From: Helicobacter valdiviensis
Lineage (GTDB): Bacteria > Campylobacterota > Campylobacteria > Campylobacterales > Helicobacteraceae
Assembly (NCBI RefSeq): GCF_003245365.1
Contig: NZ_NBIU01000002.1
Span: 62,001-126,000, forward strand
DNA length: 64,000 nucleotides
Direction of reading: 5' to 3'
Positions 25,836 through 36,342 of the stretch are shown one piece after another. Position 1 is the first letter of the stretch, and each line of letters starts with the position of its first letter. The notes under the pieces were generated by a model that saw only the letters and a program-made list of their open reading frames with translations, had not been told where the DNA came from and did no database searches. The position numbers and the translations under genes were made by a program.

Positions 25836-26606
25836 ATGGTAAAGATTGGTGTGTTTGGTGCTGGTGGGCGTGTAGGCAAGCTTGTGGTGGATTTAGCTAG
25901 AGAGAGCAAAGAAATTAAATTGGAGAGCGTTTATGTAAGGCGTGAGCTAGACTTTTCTATAGATCCTGGAGTGCTTATCACAAGCGATTTAAAAGTTTTT
26001 TTGCAATCTTGTGATGCGGTAGTAGATTTTACAACACCGCAAGGCACAGAAAATCTTTTAGAAGTTGCTATGCAGGGATATCCTAAGCCTATCGTTATTG
26101 GCACAACAGGATTGGAAACTCACCATGAAAATCTTATCAAAGAAGCTTCTAAAAAAATGCCTATTTTATATGCTTCTAATATGTCTTTAGGGGTAGCAGT
26201 ATTAAATAAAGCTATTGCAATGGTAGCTTCTACTTTGAGGGATTTTGATATTGAAATTGTAGAAACACACCATCATTTAAAAAAGGATTCCCCAAGTGGA
26301 ACAGCGTTAAGTCTAGCAAAAACTTGTGCTAATGCAAGAGAGCTTGATTTAGATAAAGTTAGAGTGAGTGGAAGGAATGGAAATATAGGCGAACGCAAAG
26401 TAGATGAAATTGGCGTGATGTCTTTAAGAGGTGGAGATGTAGCAGGTATCCATAATGTAGGTTTCTATGGAGAGGGTGAATATTTAGAATTTTGCCATAC
26501 TGCAACTTCAAGAGCCACTTTTGCAAAAGGAGCACTAAAGGCTACTTTATGGCTTAAAGATCAACCAAATGGGCTTTATAGTATTGAAGATTCTCTAAAT
26601 TTATAA
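25836..26606 (+). CDS. dapB: 4-hydroxy-tetrahydrodipicolinate reductase
   Basis: Lysine and diaminopimelate synthesis. NAD(P)-binding GAGGRVGK, the active-site ETHHHLKKDSPSGTAL and the C-terminal SRATFAKGAL are all present. 256 residues. It lies 8 bp before purF, in a compact housekeeping run. Confidence 0.96.
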   Translation: MVKIGVFGAGGRVGKLVVDLARESKEIKLESVYVRRELDFSIDPGVLITSDLKVFLQSCDAVVDFTTPQGTENLLEVAMQGYPKPIVIGTTGLETHHENLIKEASKKMPILYASNMSLGVAVLNKAIAMVASTLRDFDIEIVETHHHLKKDSPSGTALSLAKTCANARELDLDKVRVSGRNGNIGERKVDEIGVMSLRGGDVAGIHNVGFYGEGEYLEFCHTATSRATFAKGALKATLWLKDQPNGLYSIEDSLNL

Positions 26607-26614
26607 GGAGTTTT

Positions 26615-27994
26615 GTGGAAACTAGAGATTGGAATGAGGAATGTGCTGTCGTAGGTGTTTATAATGTGCAAAATGCAGCAGTAAGTGCGTATTACTCGCT
26701 CTTTTCTATGCAGCATAGAGGGCAAGAAGCGACAGGAATTGCAAGTAGCAATGGAGAAAAATTAAATTGTATTAAAAATCATGGATTGGTTACAAGTGTA
26801 TTTTGTGATGAAACCTTAAGCAAATTAAAAGGTTTTAGCGCAATAGGACATAACCGCTATTCCACAGCAGGTGAGGATTCAATGGCGGATGCACAGCCTG
26901 TTTTTGCAAGATATGATTTAGGAGAGATTGCTATTGTTCATAATGGTAATCTTACAAATGCGAAGCAAATACGCAATGAACTTATTGCAGAGGGTTCTAT
27001 TTTTCAAAGCCATATGGATACAGAAAATCTTATCCATTTGATTGCAAGATCTAAAAAAGAAGCTTTGATTGATAGGATTAAAGAAGCGGTATTACGCGTA
27101 GAAGGTGCTTTTTGTTTTGTGATCTTAAGCCGTAAGAAAATGTTTGTAATACGGGATAGACATGGGTTTAGGCCTTTAAGTTTAGGGGAGATTAAAAATC
27201 CAGATGGAAGCATAGGATATATTGTTGCAAGTGAGACTTGTGCATTTGATTTAGTGGGTGCAAAATATGTGCGAGATGTGAAACCTGGAGAAATGCTTGT
27301 CTTTTCAAAAGAGGGAATGCAAAGCCATAGTATTATGCCTGCTAATCCTTATCCTTGTGTGTTTGAGTATGTTTATTTTGCGCGCCCTGATAGTCATGTG
27401 TTTGGTAGGCTTGTATATAATATTAGAAAAGCTATGGGAAGAGAGCTTGCTAAGGAAAATCCTATTGATGCAGATTTGGTAATACCAGTTCCAGATAGTG
27501 GAGTGGCTGCTGCATTGGGATATTCTCAAGAGAGTGGTATTCCCTTTGAGCTTGGAATTATTAGAAACCATTATGTAGGAAGAACTTTTATTGAGCCCAC
27601 ACAGCAAATTAGAGAGTTAAAAGTTAAGTTAAAGCTAAATCCTATCCGAGAGCTTATTGAAAACAAACGCATTATCGTGATTGATGATTCGGTGGTTAGA
27701 GGAACTACAAGTAAGCAAATTGTAAAGATTTTGCGTGATTGTGGGGCTAAAGAAATCCATATGAAAATTTCTTCTCCTCCTACGATTTCTCCTTGTTATT
27801 ATGGGGTGGATACTCCTAGTGTGGGAGAGCTAATTAGTGCTAGAATGAGCGATGAGGAAGTGTGTAAATTTATCGGTGCTGATTCTCTTTCTTTTCTTTC
27901 GTTAGAGGGCTTAAAAAGAAGTATAGGAGTAGAGGATTATAAGTTTTGCCAAGCCTGTTTTGATGGGAATTATATTGTAGAAATAAAGGAATAG
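26615..27994 (+). CDS. purF: Amidophosphoribosyltransferase
   Basis: First committed step of purine synthesis. A short propeptide precedes Cys10 (EECAVVGVY), the glutaminase nucleophile exposed after processing. The PRPP-binding motif VIDDSVVRGTTS and the C-terminal phosphoribosyltransferase fold are complete. The start is GTG with AAGGAG. 459 residues. Several cysteines in the C-terminus (SPPTISPCYYG, FCQACF) may hold an iron-sulfur cluster, as in the Bacillus type. Confidence 0.96.
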   Translation: METRDWNEECAVVGVYNVQNAAVSAYYSLFSMQHRGQEATGIASSNGEKLNCIKNHGLVTSVFCDETLSKLKGFSAIGHNRYSTAGEDSMADAQPVFARYDLGEIAIVHNGNLTNAKQIRNELIAEGSIFQSHMDTENLIHLIARSKKEALIDRIKEAVLRVEGAFCFVILSRKKMFVIRDRHGFRPLSLGEIKNPDGSIGYIVASETCAFDLVGAKYVRDVKPGEMLVFSKEGMQSHSIMPANPYPCVFEYVYFARPDSHVFGRLVYNIRKAMGRELAKENPIDADLVIPVPDSGVAAALGYSQESGIPFELGIIRNHYVGRTFIEPTQQIRELKVKLKLNPIRELIENKRIIVIDDSVVRGTTSKQIVKILRDCGAKEIHMKISSPPTISPCYYGVDTPSVGELISARMSDEEVCKFIGADSLSFLSLEGLKRSIGVEDYKFCQACFDGNYIVEIKE

Positions 27995-27996
27995 AA

Positions 27997-28959
27997 TTGA
28001 AACAAATGCTAACCTTTGGACGCTATTGTAAGCGTCGTTTTGGGCAAAGAGTGCGTAAAGTGCCTATTGCATTAGCAGGTTTTACCTGTCCTAATATTGA
28101 TGGTAGTGTGGCCAAGGGAGGTTGTATTTTTTGTAAAAATGAAAGTTTTTCTCCTACTTTGGAGCATGAGCCTAAGGCGCCTTTAAAAATTAATCCTAGA
28201 ATGAGTGAAAATCCTCTTTTACCTATGCAACTAAAACAATTGCATTCACAATATGAATGGCAAAGTGATTTTCATAAGAATAAATTTGGTGTGGGTAAAT
28301 ATATGATTTATTTCCAATCTTTTACAAATACTTATGCGCCTTTTTCTACTTTAAAAACGCTTTATACGGAAGCTTTGAAATTGCCTAATGTTGTGGGTAT
28401 GTCTATTGGCACAAGAACAGATAGTGTAAGTTTGGAAATTTTAGATTTACTTGCAAGCTTGCAAGAAGAAAAGGGGCAAGAAATTTGGGTAGAATATGGC
28501 ATACAATCTGTATATGATGAAACGCTAAGGTTTATTAATCGCGGGCATACTACAGAGGGTATGGAATATTGGATTAATGAAACTAAAAAGAGAGGCTTAA
28601 AGGTGTGTTCTCATATTATTTATGGGCTTCCAAATGAAACTAAAGAGATGATGTTACATTCTTTAAAGCAAGTAATTGATTGGGGAAGTGATGGGATTAA
28701 AGTTCATCCACTTTATATTATAGAAAAGACGATTTTAGCCTCATTGCATGAAAAAGGAGAATATACACCTATTACTTTGGTAGATTATATAGATTTAATC
28801 GTGCAGTCATTAAAAATAATCCCACAAAATGTAGTGATTCATCGTGTGAGTGCAGGAGTTAGAAACGACACGCTTATTGCTCCTAAATGGTGTTTTGATA
28901 AAAATATCCAAATGCGTTCTATCCGCGATGCTTTAAGGGAAGCTGGGATTGAATATTGA
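27997..28959 (+). CDS. Radical SAM protein of the YhcC type
   Basis: The N-terminal cluster motif is CPNIDGSVAKGGCIFC, the extended C-x11-C-x2-C spacing of the YhcC/TIGR01212 family. The chain continues with GVGKYMIYFQSFTNTYAP and ends HRVSAGVRNDTLIAPKW. Substrate is unknown; an RNA-related role has been suggested for relatives. TTG start with AAAGGAATA. 320 residues. Confidence 0.85.
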   Translation: MKQMLTFGRYCKRRFGQRVRKVPIALAGFTCPNIDGSVAKGGCIFCKNESFSPTLEHEPKAPLKINPRMSENPLLPMQLKQLHSQYEWQSDFHKNKFGVGKYMIYFQSFTNTYAPFSTLKTLYTEALKLPNVVGMSIGTRTDSVSLEILDLLASLQEEKGQEIWVEYGIQSVYDETLRFINRGHTTEGMEYWINETKKRGLKVCSHIIYGLPNETKEMMLHSLKQVIDWGSDGIKVHPLYIIEKTILASLHEKGEYTPITLVDYIDLIVQSLKIIPQNVVIHRVSAGVRNDTLIAPKWCFDKNIQMRSIRDALREAGIEY

Positions 28960-29019
28960 TTTAAATTTAAGTTTTTGTTAAAATTTATCTATTGAGAAGA
29001 TTACAAAAAAGGAAGTAAA

Positions 29020-29331
29020 TTGCCAAAAATGACACAAAATGAAAGCTCTACGCTTGAGCAAGTTTCTATGCAAATTCAAGAACCTTTTTACTATAAGGTA
29101 ATTTTGTTAAATGATGATTATACAACGCAAGAATTTGTGATTGAGATTTTACAAAAGATTTTTGGTAAAAATTTTGAAGATTCTCTTAATTTAATGCTTC
29201 AAATCCATCACAATGGAAAGGGTGTATGTGGAATTTATCCTTATGATATTGCAGAAACTAAAGTTGCACAAGTTAGAAAAAAATCTAAAGAGCAACAATA
29301 TCCTTTGCGTGTTATTTTAGAAAAAGCCTAA
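29020..29331 (+). CDS. clpS: ATP-dependent Clp protease adaptor ClpS
   Basis: N-degron adaptor for ClpAP. 103 residues with the core VILLNDDYTTQEFVIEIL and a later IHHNGKGVCGIY segment. The TTG start has AAGGAAG upstream; an ATG three codons in is possible. It is two bases upstream of clpA, so adaptor and unfoldase are made together. Confidence 0.93.
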   Translation: MPKMTQNESSTLEQVSMQIQEPFYYKVILLNDDYTTQEFVIEILQKIFGKNFEDSLNLMLQIHHNGKGVCGIYPYDIAETKVAQVRKKSKEQQYPLRVILEKA

Positions 29332-29333
29332 AA

Positions 29334-31505
29334 ATGATTGAAATTAGCAAAGAATTAAATCATATTTTGCAGGGTGCTCAAAAGAATGCAAAAACTTTTA
29401 AGCATGAGTATTTAACTACAGAACATATTTTTTATGAATTGCTTTTTAATGCTAGAATGGTGCAAGCTTTAGAAGCATGTGGAGGGAATATCCAGCAAAT
29501 TAGAGAGAAGATTTATCAATATTTGGTAAAAAATATCCAAGTAACACAAGGGGCAGATCCTATTGAAACTTTGGCGCTCTCTCGTATTATTGAAATGATG
29601 ATAAGCCATGTGAGAGGCTCACAAAGAAAAGAAGCAAGTGTAGAAGATTTGTTGGTGGCTATTTTAGAAGAGGATAAAGCATATAGCACACAGGTTTTAA
29701 AATCTTTTGGAATTACGCGTTTGGCGATTTTAGAATATATTACTGATAAGGGCGTTTCTAAAGAGGCTGGCACAACAGAGGAAGAAAGTTTTTTAGAAAA
29801 ATACTGCATAAATTTAAGTAAAGAAGCAAGAGAGGGGAGAATTGATCCGTTAATAGGTAGAGATGAAGAGGTTAAGCGTTGTATGGAGATTTTATTAAGA
29901 CGCAAGAAAAATAATCCTCTTTTAATAGGAGAACCAGGAGTTGGAAAAACAGCAGTAGCTGAGGGTTTAGCACTGAATTTAGAAAAGAGTCCTCTAAAAG
30001 GAAATGAAATTTATGCACTTAATCTTGGAGCTTTGGTAGCAGGGACGAAGTATAGAGGAGATTTTGAAAAGAGATTAAAAGGATTAAGTGAGGAGATTTT
30101 AAAGAAAAAGAATATTATTTTATTTATTGATGAGATACATACTCTAATGGGTGCAGGTGCAACAAATGGTGGTAGTATGGATGCTAGCAACCTTTTAAAA
30201 CCAGTTTTAGGGAATGGAAAATTGCGTTGTATTGGTGCTAGCACTTATGCAGAATATAGAAATCTTATAGAAAAAGATAAGGCTTTTTCTAGGCGTTTTG
30301 CTAAAGTAGAAGTGGATGAACCTAGTATTGAAGAAAGCATTTTAATTCTAATGGGACTTAAAAAGCATTATGAAAAACACCATAATGTAATTTATACTAA
30401 AGAAGTGATTAGAGGAATTGTAGAGCTATCTAGTCAGTTTTTGCATGAGCGATTTTTGCCAGATAAGGCTATTGATATTATGGATGAAGTGGGGGCAAGT
30501 TATAAACTAGAGGGAAAAAATGGAAAAGTAAGCTTGCAAAGCATTAAACAAAGAGTGGCAACGATGGCTAAATTGCCACAAATTGAAGCTACAAAAGATG
30601 ATAAAAGTTTGCTAAAAACCCTAGAAGCAAAACTAAAAGCAAGAATCTATGGACAAGATCATGCAATTTGTGAGGTTGTTAAGGCGCTTAAACGCAATAA
30701 AGCAGGTTTGGGAGCTCCTAATAAGCCTATAGGTTCTTTTTTATTTAGTGGTCCTAGTGGAGTGGGTAAAACAGAACTCGCAAAAGAACTTGCAAAACTT
30801 TTAGGAATTGGTTTTTTTAGGCTAGATATGAGCGAATATATGGAAAGACATAGTATTTCACAGCTTATTGGAGCTCCTGCTGGATATGTGGGATATGATA
30901 AAGGTGGGATTTTAACAGAGATGATTAAGAAAAATCCGCATACACTTTTGCTTTTAGATGAGATTGAGAAAGCACATCCTGATGTGCTTAATCTTTTTTT
31001 GCAAGTGATGGATTATGCTAAATTAACCGATAATAATGGAGTAAGTAGCGATTTTTCATCTGTGATTATTATTATGACTTCTAATGTAGGTTCTAAAGAA
31101 GCTCCTACGCTTGGATTTAATCAAGATAGCACTTTAAAATTTGAGCGAGCTATCAAAGAGAGTTTTAGTCCAGAATTTAGAAATCGCTTAGATGCTATTT
31201 TGCCTTTTAATGCTTTAACTTTAAAAGAGATTGTAAAGATTGTGGATAAAAATATTTTAGATTTAAATACACAAATTAGTAAAAAAGGTATCAAGGTAGT
31301 TTTAAGTAAAAGTGCAAAAGAATATCTAGCAAAACAAGGCTTTAGTGAAGAGCTTGGGGCAAGACCACTTTATGGATTGATAGAAAGAGAGATTAAAAAT
31401 CCTATGAGTGATTTTTTGTTGTTTGAAAATCTAAAAAAAGATACAGAAATTTTTGTAGATTGCACAAAAGATGGCTTAAAAATTTCAAAAAAGAGTGCAA
31501 AATAA
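29334..31505 (+). CDS. clpA: ATP-dependent Clp protease ATP-binding subunit ClpA
   Basis: AAA+ unfoldase. The N-domain is followed by D1 with GEPGVGKTAVAEG and D2 with GPSGVGKTELAK. The arginine-rich AFSRRFAKVEV and ELGARPLYGLIERE motifs are present. 723 residues, normal for ClpA. The stop overlaps the next ATG (TAATG). Confidence 0.96.
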   Translation: MIEISKELNHILQGAQKNAKTFKHEYLTTEHIFYELLFNARMVQALEACGGNIQQIREKIYQYLVKNIQVTQGADPIETLALSRIIEMMISHVRGSQRKEASVEDLLVAILEEDKAYSTQVLKSFGITRLAILEYITDKGVSKEAGTTEEESFLEKYCINLSKEAREGRIDPLIGRDEEVKRCMEILLRRKKNNPLLIGEPGVGKTAVAEGLALNLEKSPLKGNEIYALNLGALVAGTKYRGDFEKRLKGLSEEILKKKNIILFIDEIHTLMGAGATNGGSMDASNLLKPVLGNGKLRCIGASTYAEYRNLIEKDKAFSRRFAKVEVDEPSIEESILILMGLKKHYEKHHNVIYTKEVIRGIVELSSQFLHERFLPDKAIDIMDEVGASYKLEGKNGKVSLQSIKQRVATMAKLPQIEATKDDKSLLKTLEAKLKARIYGQDHAICEVVKALKRNKAGLGAPNKPIGSFLFSGPSGVGKTELAKELAKLLGIGFFRLDMSEYMERHSISQLIGAPAGYVGYDKGGILTEMIKKNPHTLLLLDEIEKAHPDVLNLFLQVMDYAKLTDNNGVSSDFSSVIIIMTSNVGSKEAPTLGFNQDSTLKFERAIKESFSPEFRNRLDAILPFNALTLKEIVKIVDKNILDLNTQISKKGIKVVLSKSAKEYLAKQGFSEELGARPLYGLIEREIKNPMSDFLLFENLKKDTEIFVDCTKDGLKISKKSAK

Positions 31506-32281
31506 TGGAATTGATTTGGGATTTAGAAAAATATAATGCTGCTATTTATCGCTATGATTCTTTATTGGGAAAAGATTATTTTCATTGGGTAGAAGAGTTG
31601 GAGGAGGTAGATTTTAAGGAATTAAAAAATCTTGAGAAAGAAAGAGCAATTTTAGAGCAAAACACAAGAGCGTTTTTACAAAAAGATGCGGGAGTTAATG
31701 TTCTTTTGTGGGGTGCTAGAGGTTGCGGAAAATCCTCTTTGGCAAAAGCAATTTTTACAAAATTTATAAAAGAGGGTTTGAAAGTTTTGCAAATTTTTAA
31801 AGAAGATTTAAAGGCATTACCTAAAATTGTGGATTGTTTGCGTCAAAAAAAAGCTAAATTTATTATTTTTTGCGATGATTTAAGTTTTGAGGAAGGGGAA
31901 GACTACAAAGCCTTAAAAAGTGTATTAGAAGGAAGTATTGAAAAGTTTCCTAAAAATATTTTAATTTATGCAACCTCTAATAAAAAACATCTAATGAGAG
32001 AAAATAACGAAGAAAATGATCTTTTTGGCTTTATGGGAAACGATGATAAAATTTCATTAAGTGATAGATTTCCTATTGCTCTTGGGTTTTATGCTTATGG
32101 TGCTAAGGAATATTTAGAGATTTTGCAAGAAGAATTTAAAAAGGGTAATTTTAGTGGATATGAATGGGAAGAAGTTTCTAAAATTGCTCTTAATTACGCT
32201 ACTAAGAGAGGTTCTAAGAATCCTCGTATTGCAAAGCAATTTTGTGAGCTTTATCAAAGTGGTTTGTTAGAGTTTATTTAA
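31505..32281 (+). CDS. DUF815-type AAA+ ATPase
   Basis: A single AAA+ domain with Walker A LLWGARGCGKSSL, Walker B FIIFCDDLSFE and sensor IYATSNKKHL. This is the DUF815 family, whose role is not settled. The start is set at ATG 31505 because it overlaps the clpA stop and gives MELIWDLEKYN; an upstream in-frame start would lie inside clpA. 258 residues. Confidence 0.88.
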   Translation: MELIWDLEKYNAAIYRYDSLLGKDYFHWVEELEEVDFKELKNLEKERAILEQNTRAFLQKDAGVNVLLWGARGCGKSSLAKAIFTKFIKEGLKVLQIFKEDLKALPKIVDCLRQKKAKFIIFCDDLSFEEGEDYKALKSVLEGSIEKFPKNILIYATSNKKHLMRENNEENDLFGFMGNDDKISLSDRFPIALGFYAYGAKEYLEILQEEFKKGNFSGYEWEEVSKIALNYATKRGSKNPRIAKQFCELYQSGLLEFI

Positions 32282-32290
32282 GGAGATAAG

Positions 32291-33136
32291 ATGAATAAAA
32301 ATGTTAATATCAAAAAGTGTTTATTCCCAGCAGCGGGGTATGGGACAAGATTCTTGCCTGCTACTAAGGCTATGCCAAAAGAAATGTTACCTATTGTTAA
32401 TAAACCTCTAATTCAGTATGGAGTAGAGGAGGCTATTGAAGCAGGAATTTCAAATATGGCTATTATTACAGGGCGTGGCAAGAGAGCATTAGAAGATCAT
32501 TTTGATATTAGCTATGAGTTAGAACATCAAATTAAAGGAACAAGCAAGGAAAGCTACTTGCAAGAAATTAGAAAGATTTTAGAAACTTGCACTTTTTCTT
32601 ATACAAGACAAATGGAAATGAAAGGGCTAGGACACGCTATTTTGATGGGAGAAAATCTAATAGGCAATGAGCCTTTTTGCGTGATTTTAAGTGATGATTT
32701 GTGTGATAATGAGGAAGAGGGTGTCTTAAAGCAGATGTGTAAAGTCTATGAAAAATACAAATGCTCCATTGTAGCAGTAGAAGAGGTGGAAGAAAAAGAA
32801 GTAAGTAAATATGGAGTAATAGCGGGTAGAGAGATAGATAAGAATGTATATGTAGTGGATAATATGATAGAAAAGCCCTCTATTAAAGAAGCTCCTAGTA
32901 ATCTTGCTATTATTGGGCGTTATATTTTAACACCTGATATTTTTGAAATTTTAAAAAAGACAAAGCCAGGAAAAAATGGAGAGATTCAAATCACAGACGC
33001 ACTTTTAAGCCAATGCAAAAGCGGAATGGTTTTGGCTTATAAATTTAAAGGGAAGCGTTATGATTGTGGGAGTGTAGAAGGATTTGTGGAGGCTACAAAT
33101 GTATTCTATGAAAAATATAAAAACTCCAAGGCTTAA
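32291..33136 (+). CDS. galU: UTP-glucose-1-phosphate uridylyltransferase
   Basis: Makes UDP-glucose for LPS and glycans, the substrate of GalE. The nucleotidyltransferase signature FPAAGYGTRFLPATKAMPKEMLP has the catalytic Arg and Lys. IEKP and FKGKRYDCGS follow. 281 residues. It is followed by the small membrane gene and murA, as in H. pylori HP0646-HP0648. Confidence 0.96.
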   Translation: MNKNVNIKKCLFPAAGYGTRFLPATKAMPKEMLPIVNKPLIQYGVEEAIEAGISNMAIITGRGKRALEDHFDISYELEHQIKGTSKESYLQEIRKILETCTFSYTRQMEMKGLGHAILMGENLIGNEPFCVILSDDLCDNEEEGVLKQMCKVYEKYKCSIVAVEEVEEKEVSKYGVIAGREIDKNVYVVDNMIEKPSIKEAPSNLAIIGRYILTPDIFEILKKTKPGKNGEIQITDALLSQCKSGMVLAYKFKGKRYDCGSVEGFVEATNVFYEKYKNSKA

Positions 33137-33139
33137 AAT

Positions 33140-33589
33140 TTGTATTATTTAGATTTTTATTTTTTTGTTTGGGTTTTGATGATTATTGCACTTATGCCCT
33201 TTGCGTTGCTTTCAGGGGTGGCTATTATTATGCAAAATATCCAAGCTTATCTTGAAGAGCAAAGAAAAAAAGAGAATCTATTAAAAAATATCCAACATTT
33301 GATTTCTGTTCTAAAAGGCACACCTAGTGATGATGAAGTCCAAGAGGTTTTAGAAGCGTTTAAAAAGTATTTTAATCCCTTTACAAATCATAAAAAAGAG
33401 AGTAAAGAATATCAAGAAAGAATGGACTTCATTTCTGCACTTGCTTGGTGTGCAAGTGTAGATATTGATAGCATTGTAAGATATAGAGAGGAATTTGTAA
33501 AGCTTAATCCAAACTATAAAAAGGAAATTGAGACAACTATTGGTTCTGCATTGAAAAATCGTGAAACTAATGAAAAAAAGAAAAAATAA
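33140..33589 (+). CDS. Conserved small membrane protein (HP0647-type)
   Basis: 149 residues. One N-terminal membrane segment (residues ~5-30) is followed by a coiled-coil, highly charged cytoplasmic part ending in a poly-Lys tail. TTG start. The position between galU and murA is conserved with H. pylori HP0647. No known function. Confidence 0.75.
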   Translation: MYYLDFYFFVWVLMIIALMPFALLSGVAIIMQNIQAYLEEQRKKENLLKNIQHLISVLKGTPSDDEVQEVLEAFKKYFNPFTNHKKESKEYQERMDFISALAWCASVDIDSIVRYREEFVKLNPNYKKEIETTIGSALKNRETNEKKKK

Positions 33590-33603
33590 ATTAAAGGAGC
33601 AAT

Positions 33604-34872
33604 ATGGATTTTTTACGATGTGAAGGTGGTCGGAAGTTACAAGGTTCAATTAATATTTCGGGCGCTAAAAATTCTGCATTGCCTTTAATAGCGATGGGAT
33701 TATTAGCTAAAGATTGTGTAGTTTTAGATAATTTACCTAATGTTGTGGATATAAAAACTTTTCTTACACTTTTGGAGATGTTAGGTTGCAAAATACAAAA
33801 AGAAGGGGAGCATTTAGCGAAAATTTACACTTTAGAGCTTCATAGCACCAAAGCAGTATATGATATTGTGCGTAAGATGAGAGCTTCTATCTTAGTTTTA
33901 GGGCCACTTCTTGGAAGATTTGGGCATTGCGAAGTGAGTTTGCCAGGGGGTTGTGCAATTGGTGCAAGGCCAGTGGATTTACATATTAAAGCATTGGAGA
34001 AAATGGGAGCAAGTATTCGGATTGAGGGAGGTTATATTATTGCTGAAGCAAAAAGTGGTTTAAAGGGTGCTACGATTAATTTTGATAAAATCACTGTTAC
34101 AGGAACAGAAAATATTCTTATGGCAGCGGCTATGGCAGAGGGTAAGACAAAGATTTTAAATGCAGCCAAAGAACCAGAGGTAGTGCAACTTTGTGAAGTT
34201 TTGCAAGAAGCGGGAGTAGAAATTAATGGAATTGGAAGTGATGAATTGGTGGTTTATGGCACACAAATGCAAGGGTTGGATTTTAAAAAGGTAATTAGTG
34301 TTATTCCAGATAGAATAGAGGCAGGAACTTATTTGTGTGCGGGTGCGATTTGTAATTCTCCTATTACTTTACATAAAGTAAATTCTAATCATTTAGGAGC
34401 GATGATTTCAAAACTAGAAGAAATTGGCTTTAAAATTACGGCAAATGAGGGGAGCATTAGTATTTATCCTGCAAGTAAATTGAATGCTTTTGAAATTTCT
34501 ACTGCAGAATATCCAGGATTTCCAACGGATATGCAAGCACAATTTATGGCATTGGCTACGCAATGTGAGGGGACAAGTATTATTCAAGAAAGACTTTTTG
34601 AAAACCGCTTTATGCATGTGAGTGAGCTTCAAAGAATGGGGGCTAATATTAATTTGCATGGCAATAGTGCAAGCATTCATGGAAAAAGTGAGCTGTATGG
34701 TGCAGATGTGATGGCAACGGATTTGCGTGCTTCTAGTGCGTTAGTCTTGGCAGCACTTGTAGCAAAGGGATATACAAATATCCATAGAATTTACCATTTA
34801 GATAGGGGTTATGAGGCATTAGAAACAAAGCTTTGTAAGTTAGGAGCAAGTATTATTCGGGAGAGTGAATGA
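33604..34872 (+). CDS. murA: UDP-N-acetylglucosamine 1-carboxyvinyltransferase
   Basis: First step of peptidoglycan precursor synthesis. [10 protein letters not shown] near the N-terminus and the active-site loop [15 protein letters not shown] with Cys117, the fosfomycin-sensitive form. 422 residues. AAAGGAGCA precedes the ATG. It overlaps rsmH by 4 bp. Confidence 0.96.
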   Translation: MDFLRCEGGRKLQGSINISGAKNSALPLIAMGLLAKDCVVLDNLPNVVDIKTFLTLLEMLGCKIQKEGEHLAKIYTLELHSTKAVYDIVRKMRASILVLGPLLGRFGHCEVSLPGGCAIGARPVDLHIKALEKMGASIRIEGGYIIAEAKSGLKGATINFDKITVTGTENILMAAAMAEGKTKILNAAKEPEVVQLCEVLQEAGVEINGIGSDELVVYGTQMQGLDFKKVISVIPDRIEAGTYLCAGAICNSPITLHKVNSNHLGAMISKLEEIGFKITANEGSISIYPASKLNAFEISTAEYPGFPTDMQAQFMALATQCEGTSIIQERLFENRFMHVSELQRMGANINLHGNSASIHGKSELYGADVMATDLRASSALVLAALVAKGYTNIHRIYHLDRGYEALETKLCKLGASIIRESE

Positions 34873-35795
34873 GTCCTCATATTAGTGTTTTGCCAAATGA
34901 AGTTGTAGAGAGCTTTAACACTCCTTTGGTGCATCAAGGGGGAGTTTTATTGGATTGCACTTTAGGTTTTGGAGGACATACTTCTAGGCTATTAGAGGCA
35001 TATCCAAAGTTAAAAGTAATAGGAATTGATAAAGATAAAGAGGCACTTAGTTTTTCTAAAGAATTTTTGGCTAAATTTGAGGAACGCTTTACACTTCTTT
35101 ATGGAGATTTTAGTGTGAGAGCATTAGAGGTTTTAAAACAAGAAAGATTGGTAGGGATTTTAGCAGATATTGGGGTTTCCTCTTTACAGTTTGATAAAGA
35201 AGAGAGAGGTTTTAGCTTTAAGTCTAGCGAACTTGATATGCGTATGGATACAGGTAAGCCTCTAAGTGCAAAAGAAGTGGTAAATTCTTATTCTCTTTTA
35301 GAATTAGAGAGAATTTTTAGAGATTATGGCGAGATTAGAGAATATAAAAAAATGGCAAGATTGGTTGTAGAATGGAGAAAAGAAGGAAAAATTACAAATG
35401 CACAAGAACTAAGCTCTAAAATAGCTATGCATTTTAAGGCTAGTAAAATCCATCCAGCTACTTTAGCTTTTCAGGCTTTGAGGATTGAAGTAAATGATGA
35501 ATTAGGAGAGCTTGAAAGACTTTTGAGAGGGATTTTTGAAAATCCTTTAGAGGAGGGTGCTAGAGTAAGTATTATTTCTTTTCATTCTTTAGAAGATAGA
35601 ATTATTAAGCAGCATTTTAAAAAATGGGAGAAGTCTTGCATTTGTCCTATGGAAGTGATGCGTTGTGAATGTGGGAATAACCATGCACTGGGTAAAAATT
35701 TATATAAAAAGCCTATTATTGCTACAGATGAGGAAAACAGAAAAAATCCAAGAGCAAGAAGTGCAAAACTAAGGACTTTTGAATTTGGAAAATAA
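34869..35795 (+). CDS. rsmH: 16S rRNA (cytosine1402-N4)-methyltransferase
   Basis: SAM-dependent methyltransferase. [15 protein letters not shown] is motif [15 protein letters not shown] holds the catalytic region, and [16 protein letters not shown] is family-specific. 308 residues. It overlaps murA, and the downstream FtsL-like gene starts inside it. Confidence 0.96.
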   Translation: MSPHISVLPNEVVESFNTPLVHQGGVLLDCTLGFGGHTSRLLEAYPKLKVIGIDKDKEALSFSKEFLAKFEERFTLLYGDFSVRALEVLKQERLVGILADIGVSSLQFDKEERGFSFKSSELDMRMDTGKPLSAKEVVNSYSLLELERIFRDYGEIREYKKMARLVVEWRKEGKITNAQELSSKIAMHFKASKIHPATLAFQALRIEVNDELGELERLLRGIFENPLEEGARVSIISFHSLEDRIIKQHFKKWEKSCICPMEVMRCECGNNHALGKNLYKKPIIATDEENRKNPRARSAKLRTFEFGK

Positions 35796-36324
35796 AGAGA
35801 ATAATTTTTATGAAGAACTGCGTTTAGGGGAAGCAGACAAAATACAAAAGATAGGCTTTTTTGAAAGATTGTTTAAAAAAGATTCTAAAATGCAAGAAGA
35901 GGATTTAGGATTTTTAGAAGAACGCTACAATAAAGAGGTTTATCAAGAAAATCATCAGGAAAATGGAGAATATTTTGATGAGGATTTGATATTGCCTTCT
36001 CCTTATAAAGAGCAATTGCAAGAGGTTGTAGAGGAATATAAAGAGGGCGATTCATTAAGTGTGGCTGAAAAGGAAGAAATCTTAGAAGCAACAGAGGAGC
36101 AAAATTTACCTTTCCAATTTGTAGCTTTTACACTCATTGCTATTTTTTTAACACTTTTAGTTTTTGTACCAAAAATTTATATTCGCAATAATATCTATTA
36201 TTCTAGTAGAAATATTATCCAGTTACAAGCTCAAATGTCTTCTTTGAATGAGGAGAATAAATTTATTAAATCTCAATTAGAAGATATTAAATTTAAAAAT
36301 CTCACACATGAGCTAGATTTTTAG
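35779..36324 (+). CDS. FtsL-like bitopic division protein candidate
   Basis: A 181-residue protein. An acidic cytoplasmic N-terminus of about 110 residues precedes a single membrane segment (about 112-133) and a short periplasmic coiled coil (IIQLQAQMSSLNEENKFIKSQL). This topology and the position directly after rsmH are those of FtsL in the mra/dcw cluster. The acidic N-terminal extension is unusual. TTG start inside the end of rsmH. Confidence 0.6.
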   Translation: MNLENKENNFYEELRLGEADKIQKIGFFERLFKKDSKMQEEDLGFLEERYNKEVYQENHQENGEYFDEDLILPSPYKEQLQEVVEEYKEGDSLSVAEKEEILEATEEQNLPFQFVAFTLIAIFLTLLVFVPKIYIRNNIYYSSRNIIQLQAQMSSLNEENKFIKSQLEDIKFKNLTHELDF

Positions 36325-36342
36325 TTTTTTATAAAGAATTTA

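Noticed and set aside
27305-27607. Minus-strand frame of 100 codons inside purF
   Set aside because: It lies wholly in a strongly conserved gene, is rich in Ser/His/Ile as shadow frames in A+T-rich DNA are, and has no ribosome binding site.
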